Assembly: GCA_903871605.1 (NCBI GenBank)
Contig: CAIQHF010000029.1
Coordinates: 124,001 to 188,000, forward strand
DNA length: 64,000 nucleotides
Origin: an uncultured Sphingomonadaceae bacterium
Lineage (GTDB): Bacteria > Pseudomonadota > Alphaproteobacteria > Sphingomonadales > Sphingomonadaceae
Direction: 5' to 3'
Both the position numbers and the translations under genes were made by a program. Shown in pieces: positions 56,227 to 64,000 of this stretch (position 1 is the first letter of the stretch; every line of letters begins with the position of its first letter). Below the pieces are notes generated by a model that was not told the origin of the DNA, searched no databases, and was given only the letters and a program-made list of their open reading frames with translations.

Positions 56227-56350
56227 CTGTGTTGAGGACGTCGTGCCGCTTTGAAATGACCGGCAAGCGCGGATTCGTCCGACAGGTCCGGACGGTCGTC
56301 GGCCGCTGGCGCGGCGAGACCGGTTCGCGCGTCGCCGCGCTATTGGCGAA

Positions 56351-56689
56351 TCAGTGGCGGACGGCTGCCGCGCCGGGCCGACGCGCCGGCGGTGGCGGCG
56401 CGATCGTCGCCGGCTGCGCCATCGCCTGCTGCGTGTTCGGCGGATTGCCGCCCGGCGCCACGCCCAATTCGGCAAGCGGTTCCTTGGGGGACTCCGCTGC
56501 CATGATGTCGGCGGCCGAGCCGTTGGCGAGCCTCGCGCGATGCGGATCGTCCTGCCCGAACATGCCGAGTATCGAGGCGGCCAGCAGCGTCAGCAGGAAC
56601 ACCGCAGCGAGGCCGGTCAGGCCAACGCGCACGCGCTGCATCGCGGCGTCGCGCTGATCGCGCGCGGAAGAATCGCTGTCGTCGGCCAC
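56351..56689 (-). CDS. small single-pass membrane protein of unknown function
   Basis: 112 aa from a GTG at 56689 with AGAGGG upstream; a longer frame runs into the cysteine synthase gene and is not used. It begins with an acidic/Ser segment (DDSDSSARDQRDAAMQRVRV), then one membrane helix (GLTGLAAVFLLTLLAASILG), then a Pro/Ala/Asn-rich periplasmic tail. I do not recognise a family. It follows the cysteine synthase gene by 20 bases on the same strand, so they probably form an operon. No functional clue is visible. Confidence 0.7.
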   Translation of the reverse strand: MADDSDSSARDQRDAAMQRVRVGLTGLAAVFLLTLLAASILGMFGQDDPHRARLANGSAADIMAAESPKEPLAELGVAPGGNPPNTQQAMAQPATIAPPPPARRPGAAAVRH

Positions 56690-56709
56690 GTACCCTCTTA
56701 CCGCAGGTG

Positions 56710-57705
56710 TCACCGCGGCTCCAGCCAGGGCGGCACCGTCAGCCCCTTGGCGCGCAGCCAGGCGGGATTGGACAGCGTCGATAGATAGCGCATCCCCGAA
56801 TCGCACAGGATGGTGACGATCATCCTGCCCGGCCCCATCGCATGCGCCAGCGCCACCGCGCCCGCGACGTTGATCCCCGACGACAGGCCGACATGCAGCC
56901 CCTCCTCGGCGAGCAGCCGGTGCACCCAGGCCAAAGCGGCCTCGTCGGACACGCGGAACTGCGTATCGACGGGCGCACCCTCCAGATTGGCGGTGATCCG
57001 GCTTTGCCCGATCCCCTCGGCGACCGAACTGCCCTCCGCCACCAGTTCACCGCACGCATAATAGCTGTAGAGGGCGGCGCCGTGCGGATCGGTCAGCGCG
57101 ATCGTGACGCTGTCCTTCTCCGCCTTGAGACCCAGGCCGACCCCGGCCAGCGTCCCGCCGGTTCCGCACGCGCAGGTGAAGCCGTCGATCGCGCCGCCGG
57201 TCTGCGCCCAGATCTCGGGCGCGGTGGTTCGGATATGCGCCATCCGGTTGGCGGTGTTGTCGAACTGGTTCGACCAGAATCCGCCTGGCGTCTCCTCGGC
57301 GATGCGGCGCGAGGTGTGAACATAGTGGGCGGGGTTGGAATAGGCGGTGGGTGGCACCTCGATCAGTTCGGCACCCAGCGCGCGGAGCGTATCCTTCTTT
57401 TCCTGGCTTTGCGTCTCGGGGATGACGATGATCGTGCGATAGCCCTTGGCATTGGCGACAAAGGCGAGGCCGATGCCGGTATTCCCGGCCGTCCCCTCGA
57501 CGATCGTGCCGCCGGGCCTGAGCAGCCCGCGCGCCTCGCCATCCTCGATGATATAGAGTGCGGCGCGATCCTTGACCGATCCGCCGGGGTTCATGAATTC
57601 GCATTTGGCGAGAATCTCGCACCCGGTCTCCGCGGACGGGCCGGCGAGGCGGACGAGCGGCGTGTTGCCGATCAGCGAAAGCGCATCTGGCGCGATGGAG
57701 GTCAT
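56710..57705 (-). CDS. cysK: cysteine synthase (O-acetylserine sulfhydrylase family)
   Basis: 331 aa from ATG at 57705, which gives the normal N-terminus IAPDALSLIGNTPLVRL; the longer frame upstream lacks similarity to the family. The PLP lysine lies in NPGGSVKDRAA near residue 45, the substrate loop in EGTAGNTGIGLAF, and the phosphate-binding loop in CGTGGTLAGVG. The enzyme makes cysteine from O-acetylserine and sulfide, but the motif EGTAGNTG differs slightly from EPTSGNTG of classical CysK, so a cystathionine- or homocysteine-related activity of the family is possible. Confidence 0.88.
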   Translation of the reverse strand: MTSIAPDALSLIGNTPLVRLAGPSAETGCEILAKCEFMNPGGSVKDRAALYIIEDGEARGLLRPGGTIVEGTAGNTGIGLAFVANAKGYRTIIVIPETQSQEKKDTLRALGAELIEVPPTAYSNPAHYVHTSRRIAEETPGGFWSNQFDNTANRMAHIRTTAPEIWAQTGGAIDGFTCACGTGGTLAGVGLGLKAEKDSVTIALTDPHGAALYSYYACGELVAEGSSVAEGIGQSRITANLEGAPVDTQFRVSDEAALAWVHRLLAEEGLHVGLSSGINVAGAVALAHAMGPGRMIVTILCDSGMRYLSTLSNPAWLRAKGLTVPPWLEPR

Positions 57706-57867
57706 CGGACCGACATAGGGAAGGCCCCGCCACCCGGCAACGCAGCTTTGCTTGGGCCCGTTCAACCCGCGGATGGACCGCGCGACCGTCATCGGACGTC
57801 CAAATTGTTGACGCACCGCACAACGGGCTTGACGTAGGGGATTTGGTTGTCAATCAGCGCAGGCGCT

Positions 57868-58272
57868 ATGCGAACCCCCCTCACGCTCCGCGCCGCCCCG
57901 GCCCTCGCCGGATTCCTCCTCCTCTCGCTCGCCGGTTGCAACAACCAGCCGACCAACATCGGCGCCGACGAGACCGACGACATGAAGAGCCAGCTGGCGA
58001 CGGCCAAGCCGGTCTCGCTGCCGCCGTCGATCGCCGCGACCAAGTCGCTGCGCTGCGCCGACAACAGCGTCGTGTTCGTCGACTTCTATTCGGACGGCAA
58101 GAGCGCCGGCATCCACCTCAAGAAGGACAGCCCGCCGACGATCGTCAAGGCGGATGCCGCGGGCAAGCCGATGACCGCCGACGGCGGCTATGCGGTCGAC
58201 GGATCGCAGACCGCATCGTCGGTCAAGGTGACGTTGCCCGGCAAGCCGGCGCAGAGCTGCGACGCCGAGTAA
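57868..58272 (+). CDS. small lipoprotein, possibly MliC-like
   Basis: 134 aa from ATG at 57868. Signal peptide MRTPLTLRAAPALAGFLLLS ends in lipobox LAGC (Cys about 25), so it is lipid-anchored. The C-terminal 75 residues have one Cys near each end (SLRCADNSVVFVDFYSDGKS and PAQSCDAE) with alternating beta strands, reminiscent of the lysozyme-inhibitor MliC fold with its disulfide. This similarity is weak and by eye only. A strong terminator follows 23 bases after the stop. Confidence 0.75.
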   Translation: MRTPLTLRAAPALAGFLLLSLAGCNNQPTNIGADETDDMKSQLATAKPVSLPPSIAATKSLRCADNSVVFVDFYSDGKSAGIHLKKDSPPTIVKADAAGKPMTADGGYAVDGSQTASSVKVTLPGKPAQSCDAE

Positions 58273-58295
58273 GCCTTCCTGCTTTCCGCATCCCG

Positions 58296-58325
58296 AGGCC
58301 GGCGGCTCACCCCGCCGGCCTTTTT
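58296..58325 (+). terminator. rho-independent terminator of the lipoprotein gene
   Basis: AGGCCGGCGG at 58296-58305, loop CTCACC, CCGCCGGCCT at 58312-58321, with a run of five T at 58321-58325. A perfect 10-bp stem. It isolates the lipoprotein gene from purL. Confidence 0.92.
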
Positions 58326-58422
58326 CGTTGGGGCAGCGCGAAAATCCTCGCCCTCCGGGCGAAGCGTCGACGGCCCACCCTGCCCTTTCCTATTCCCTCC
58401 CCTCGCGCTATCGGCTCGCGGC

Positions 58423-60681
<2,259 letters not shown>

Positions 60682-60786
60682 TCGGCGGCCCATGCGGAAG
60701 CGCGGCAAGAAGATGGTCGTTGACGCCCGCCCGATCTTGCGATTCGATCCGTCTGCCCGCGACTCGCGCGGCTAGGAGAGACGAGC

Positions 60787-60999
60787 ATGATCCGTACGCT
60801 GATGGCCGCCGCTGCCCTTTTGTCGTTGGCGGCGTCGCCCACGCTCGCCGCGCCGTGCAAGGACGCCAAGGGCAAGTTCACCAAATGCCCGCCTGCGCCT
60901 GCCGCGCCCGCCACGGGTACGCGCTGCAAGGATGCCAAGGGCAAGTTCGCCAAGTGCGGGACGCCCGGCGCGAAGCCGATCGTGACGACCAAAAAGTAA
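60787..60999 (+). CDS. small secreted protein with duplicated CKDAKGKFxKC motif
   Basis: 70 aa. Signal peptide MIRTLMAAAALLSLAASPTL is followed by cleavage after AA, then CKDAKGKFTKC, a Pro/Ala linker, and CKDAKGKFAKC. Each unit has two Cys spaced ten residues apart, able to form a small disulfide loop with a Lys-rich tip. The mature protein would be about 48 residues, periplasmic or secreted. I do not recognise a defined family; similar Cys-loop small proteins occur in sphingomonads as far as I recall. It stands alone after purL. Confidence 0.75.
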   Translation: MIRTLMAAAALLSLAASPTLAAPCKDAKGKFTKCPPAPAAPATGTRCKDAKGKFAKCGTPGAKPIVTTKK

Positions 61000-61038
61000 T
61001 TTCTGGCGCGGGCGGGCAAGCGCCCGCGCCCGCCAAAG

Positions 61039-61121
61039 CCGTTCGTACTGAGCGAAGTCGCAGCGCATGGTGTAGGGCGGGCCGCTTGAGGCCCGTCCTT
61101 CGACTTCGCTCAGGACGAAAG
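61039..61121. repeat. inverted pair of the CGTTCG...GACTTCGCTC repeat family
   Basis: Left arm CGTTCGTACTGAGCGAAGTC at 61040-61059. Facing arm CCTTCGACTTCGCTCAGGAC then GAAAGG at 61098-61123. They are reverse complements with few mismatches. The pair lies between the small secreted protein gene and the convergent hemerythrin gene, a likely terminator position. Confidence 0.85.
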
Positions 61122-61155
61122 GTGGATAAGGGCGCGCGCCAGCCGCCGCTACCCC

Positions 61156-62022
61156 TCACGCCAGCTTGAAACCTTCCTTGTTCGCCATCGCGGTAAGCGC
61201 CTTGTTCTTCTCGTCGCTCAGCGCGGCGTGGATTTGGGGGAAGATCTTCTCTTCCTCCTCGGTGATGTGCGCGTTGAGGTCGGCGCGGAAGTCGGCGCAC
61301 TTGATTGCGAATGCGGGCGAGCCCTTATCCATGGCGTCGAGCTCGTAGAGATATGGTTTGTGATAGCCCTGCTCGTGGTTGAGCGCGTCGGCATCCGCCT
61401 TGTCGCCCCTTTCGCGCAGCGCCGGGTAAATCACATTCTCCTCGGTGAAGGCGTGCTTGCCGAGCGCATGCTTGAGCTGCATCAGCAGCATCGATCGCTT
61501 GGCGGTCTGCGTGTCGCTTGTCTTGGCGAGCTGGTCGAGCAGCGCGAGCGCCGCCTTGTGCTCGCCCTTGAGGGCCTCGAACCAGTCGCCCGCCATGATG
61601 CTGGGCGACTGGACGACCGCCTTGCGACCGAGATTGGCGACAAGCCCCGCCGCCAGTCCGGCAGCGGCGACGCCGATCATCGTGCCTGCGCCCGTGCCAG
61701 GCTTCGGCTTCGGCGGCGGACGCCGCTTGGCGGTGCGCTTCGCAGACCCCTTCGACGCGCCCGTCGACGACACGGCTGGCGCCGCACCGACGACGGAGGC
61801 GGCCGTCGGCTTCGGCGTCGCCGCCTTGGCGACGCTCGGCTTGGATACGGCCGGCTTGGATACGGCCGACTTGGATGCCGCCGCCGCGGCCGACTTGGGC
61901 GCCTTGGGTCGGGGCGATACGGCCGCGACGTCCATCTTCGTCGCGCCGCTCCTGGTGCCGCCGGCCGTGCGCGGCTTGGTGGCCGCTTTGACGGGCGTAT
62001 CGGTATTCGCGCTGCTGACCAT
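61156..62022 (-). CDS. hemerythrin HHE domain protein with basic N-terminal tail and membrane helix
   Basis: 288 aa. Residues 1-110 are Lys/Ala/Pro/Ser-rich with histone H1-like tandem units (KSAVSKPAVSKPSVAKAATP). A hydrophobic stretch GTMIGVAAAGLAAGLVANLG at about 112-131 may form a membrane helix. The C-terminal domain has hemerythrin-type ligands: His155 (KGEHKAAL), His185/His190/Glu194 (LKHALGKHAFTEEN), His221 and His252/Glu256 (NAHITEEEE). Such domains bind a di-iron centre and oxygen or NO. The N-terminal tail is unusual for the family. Confidence 0.85.
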   Translation of the reverse strand: MVSSANTDTPVKAATKPRTAGGTRSGATKMDVAAVSPRPKAPKSAAAAASKSAVSKPAVSKPSVAKAATPKPTAASVVGAAPAVSSTGASKGSAKRTAKRRPPPKPKPGTGAGTMIGVAAAGLAAGLVANLGRKAVVQSPSIMAGDWFEALKGEHKAALALLDQLAKTSDTQTAKRSMLLMQLKHALGKHAFTEENVIYPALRERGDKADADALNHEQGYHKPYLYELDAMDKGSPAFAIKCADFRADLNAHITEEEEKIFPQIHAALSDEKNKALTAMANKEGFKLA

Positions 62023-62120
62023 GGTCTCGTCCTCTGATCCGGATATCGGCGGTCAACAGCCCGCTGGCCGTGCGGGTTCCGCGGCTTGACGAAGCCCCGG
62101 GATCGCGACACGCCCGAGCA

Positions 62121-63371
62121 ATGCCCGGTCCCGCCCGCCACGCCACGATCGACGCGCTGCGCGGGTTCGCGGTGATGGGCATATTGCTTATGAACATCGC
62201 TGATTTCGCGCTGCCCTCGGGCGCCTATTTCAATCCGCTTGCAGGCGGCGGCACGCGGCCGGTCGATCTCGCGGCGTGGGCGATCTCGTTCGTGCTGGTC
62301 GATGGCAAGATGCGCGCGATCTTCTCGGTCCTGTTCGGCGCCTCGACATTGATCGTCGTCAAGCGCGCCGAGGCTGCTGGCCTGTCTGCGACGCGCATCC
62401 ATTTTGCGCGGATGGCAACGCTGGGCGTGTTCGGCGCTGCCCATCTGTTCCTGGTCTGGCCGGGCGACATATTGCTCCATTATGCGCTGGTGGGGACGCT
62501 CGCTCTGCCGTTCGTCGGCTTCGAACCGCGCCAGCAGCTCAAGATCGCCATGCTGCTGCTGTGCGCGCAATTGGTCGTCGTGGCGTCGTTCTTCGCCAGC
62601 TTCGTCGCGCTCCGCCACGCCGCAAGCCTGCCCGACGCCACCGCTTCGACACTCGCTGCCTGGCACGGCTTTGCGGACGGCATCGGCGTCGGGCGCGTGC
62701 AGGACGTCGCGGCCGAGATCGCGGTCGCGCGCGGTCCGTGGCGTGGCTTCATCGCGCATAATCTCGTCGCCCAGGCGGCCGGCCCGCCGTTTCTGCTCGC
62801 CTTCGACGGCCTTGAGACGCTGGCATTCATGCTGATCGGCATGGCCGCGCTGCGATCGGGATTCCTGACCGGCGGCTGGTCCCGCACACATTATCTGCGC
62901 GCTGCAGCGATCGGCTTCGCGATCGGCCTGCCGCCGACGATCGGCTTATGCTGGCTAAGCTTCGCGAGCGGATTCGACACGATCGCCACCTTCGCCGCGG
63001 CAACGCTAGGCGGCCTGCCATTCCGCCCGATCCTCGGGCTTGCCGAGGCCGCGCTCGCGCTCGCCTGGCTGTCCGGTGGCGCATCCCATACCCGCCTCGA
63101 GGCGGTAGGCCGCGCCGCGTTCAGCAATTATCTCGGCACGAGCGTCGCGATGACGCTGCTGTTCGATGGCTGGGGACTGGCGCTGTTCGACCGGATCGAA
63201 CGTATCTGGCTCTGCCCGATCGTGGCGGCGACATGGCTGGCGATGCTCGCATGGAGCCCGGCCTGGCTGCGCCGCTTCCGCTACGGCCCGCTCGAATGGG
63301 CGTGGCGATCGCTTGCGCGCGGGCACCCGCAGCCGATGCGCGTTGACGCTATTGCAACGCTATCGCAATAG
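62121..63371 (+). CDS. DUF418 multi-pass membrane protein
   Basis: 416 aa from ATG at 62121; earlier in-frame ATG at 62070 gives an Arg-rich head without family character. The protein has about ten hydrophobic helices. It begins with HATIDALRGFAVMGILLMNI, typical of DUF418/YeiB-like proteins and acyltransferase-3-like membrane folds, and contains the C-terminal DUF418 segment EAVGRAAFSNYLGTSVAMTL then LFDGWGLALFD. Function is unknown; some relatives are suggested to be transporters or acyltransferases. Its stop codon overlaps the predicted operator of the next gene. Confidence 0.88.
   Translation: MPGPARHATIDALRGFAVMGILLMNIADFALPSGAYFNPLAGGGTRPVDLAAWAISFVLVDGKMRAIFSVLFGASTLIVVKRAEAAGLSATRIHFARMATLGVFGAAHLFLVWPGDILLHYALVGTLALPFVGFEPRQQLKIAMLLLCAQLVVVASFFASFVALRHAASLPDATASTLAAWHGFADGIGVGRVQDVAAEIAVARGPWRGFIAHNLVAQAAGPPFLLAFDGLETLAFMLIGMAALRSGFLTGGWSRTHYLRAAAIGFAIGLPPTIGLCWLSFASGFDTIATFAAATLGGLPFRPILGLAEAALALAWLSGGASHTRLEAVGRAAFSNYLGTSVAMTLLFDGWGLALFDRIERIWLCPIVAATWLAMLAWSPAWLRRFRYGPLEWAWRSLARGHPQPMRVDAIATLSQ
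63343..63371 (+). promoter_or_regulatory. promoter with palindromic operator upstream of the ferredoxin gene
   Basis: TTGACG at 63343-63348 and CAATAG at 63366-63371 are spaced 17 bases. A perfect inverted repeat CTATTGC-N9-GCAATAG at 63349-63371 fills the spacer and -10 box exactly. Arms of the type TTGC/GCAA occur in Fur-type iron boxes of alphaproteobacteria. Placement over a promoter of an iron-release and storage pair fits iron control; the regulator is inferred. Confidence 0.65.
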
Positions 63372-63404
63372 AGCTAGGCTCGTGCCGACTCTGCGGGAGT
63401 GCAT

Positions 63405-63575
63405 ATGGTCGTCTGCGTTTGCAATGCGTTGCGGGAACAGGAGGTGCGCGCCGCCGTCCGTTCGGGGTGCCGCGATCCGCTCTCGGCCTATGCGGCGCTG
63501 GGATGTCGCCCGCGCTGCGGGCAATGCGTCCCCTTTGCGCGCGAGCTGATCGCCGACGAGACGTCGGCCGCCTGA
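63405..63575 (+). CDS. bfd: bacterioferritin-associated (2Fe-2S) ferredoxin
   Basis: 56 aa. ATG at 63405 follows GGGAG at six bases. Cluster ligands are in MVVCVCNAL (CxC) and CRPRCGQCV (CxxC), the standard Bfd spacing of C4, C6 then C38 and C41. Bfd binds bacterioferritin and reduces its iron core so iron can be released. The gene is directly upstream of bfr on the same strand (96 bases), confirming the call. A palindromic operator overlaps its promoter. Confidence 0.94.
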   Translation: MVVCVCNALREQEVRAAVRSGCRDPLSAYAALGCRPRCGQCVPFARELIADETSAA

Positions 63576-63671
63576 TCGTCCGGCCGCCCCGCGGTTCGCG
63601 TCGGGCGCCATTCGCGGTGGGATTGTCCGCGGCGAGGCGCTAGGCATAAGCCTGACATCGGGAGGACGGCC

Positions 63672-64000
63672 ATGAAGGGCGACGTACGCGTCATCGAACT
63701 GCTCAACGTCGCGCTCAAGAACGAGCTGACCGCCATCAACCAATATTGGCTGCATTATCGGATGCTCGATCATTGGGGCGTGCAGAAGCTCGCCGAATTC
63801 GAGCGCCACGAGTCGATCGACGAGATGAAGCATGCCGACTGGCTGTCGGAGCGTATCCTGTTCCTCGATGGCCTGCCCAATTTCCAACTGCTCGGACGGC
63901 TTCGCATCGGCGAATCGGTCGAGGAGATCCTCAAGGCGGACATGGCGCTCGAGGAGGAGGCGATCCCGACGCTGCGCGACGGCATCGCGCACGCCGAATC
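63672..64000 (+). CDS. bfr: bacterioferritin, 3' end cut by window edge
   Basis: The first 109 residues are visible from ATG at 63672, with GGGAGGAC upstream. They carry the N-terminal ferroxidase Glu in KNELTAINQYWLH, Glu/His in FERHESIDEMKHADWL, and the haem-ligand Met in the same ESIDEMKHAD segment. Bacterioferritin forms a 24-mer shell storing iron and binds haem between subunits. It follows bfd. The C-terminal third with the remaining ferroxidase ligands lies outside the window. Confidence 0.95.
   Translation, partial: MKGDVRVIELLNVALKNELTAINQYWLHYRMLDHWGVQKLAEFERHESIDEMKHADWLSERILFLDGLPNFQLLGRLRIGESVEEILKADMALEEEAIPTLRDGIAHAE

Larger units (their letters stand above)
56042..56350. other. 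mraZ upstream intergenic region
   Basis: 309 bases without a gene, lower in G+C up to about 56240. Apart from the TGGGN array and the DnaA box it must hold the main dcw promoter on the minus strand; I cannot fix its -35 and -10 boxes. Open frames here lack ribosome sites. Confidence 0.5.

Noticed and set aside
56042-56350. Possible replication origin near the DnaA box
   Set aside because: Only one perfect DnaA box, no box cluster and no long AT-rich unwinding region. dnaA itself is 30 kb away and also lacks a visible box cluster.

Overview
This 64 kb window is a high-GC (roughly two thirds G+C) alphaproteobacterial chromosome segment, most like a sphingomonad (Sphingomonas or a close relative). 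Pointers are the gene content and order (Tim44-like gene, mltA and smr divergent from secB; rpmH-rnpA-yidD-yidC-engB; a compact division and cell-wall cluster ending in ftsZ), the protein sequences, and several families of short palindromic intergenic repeats of the kind common in sphingomonads. This assignment is from recall of families, not from a search. Almost everything is core chromosomal biology. I see no prophage, insertion sequence, CRISPR array, tRNA or rRNA.

Layout. 1-9.5 kb: a partial small gene, a very large S53 (sedolisin-type) peptidase, a PRISE-type reductase, a GAF-GGDEF-EAL protein and a ComM-like ATPase. 9.8-13.3 kb: a PGPGW membrane protein, then rpmH, rnpA, yidD, yidC and engB, which serve ribosome and RNase P assembly and membrane protein insertion. 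13.5-18.7 kb: a glutathione transferase, a cupin, dapE, and the smr/mltA/Tim44-like operon. 18.9-23.8 kb: secB, murJ, trpS, a lipoprotein and a phosphoesterase. 23.8-29.3 kb: dnaA, rpsT, mutM, ubiE and ubiB. 29.4-36.9 kb: small unknown genes, a ribbon-helix-helix protein, an acetoacetyl-CoA reductase gene, hemH, dgt, a TPR-SPOR envelope protein and a lipoprotein.

36.9-56.0 kb is a complete dcw cluster on the minus strand. In transcription order it is mraZ, rsmH, ftsL, ftsI, murE, murF, mraY, murD, ftsW, murG, murC, a 66-aa unknown, murB, ddl, ftsQ, ftsA, ftsZ. Most junctions are ATGA, GTGA or TAATG overlaps. The three larger gaps before ftsA are each filled by a palindromic repeat. dapE and murE point to meso-diaminopimelate peptidoglycan; murJ flips lipid II; mltA and the SPOR protein belong to wall remodelling. 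56.3-64 kb: a small membrane protein with a cysteine synthase, a lipoprotein, purL, a Cys-repeat secreted protein, a hemerythrin protein, a DUF418 membrane protein, and an iron-storage pair (bacterioferritin-associated ferredoxin, then bacterioferritin cut by the window end).

Most interesting signals: a low-GC mosaic patch inside murD; a palindromic repeat translated in frame inside smr; a five-copy TGGGN-type array in front of mraZ that looks like an MraZ operator; a small unknown protein coupled between murC and murB; a Tyr in place of the conserved Asp of the HxD metal motif in dapE; and an S53 peptidase with about 740 extra C-terminal residues. I did not find a clearly novel multi-gene system.
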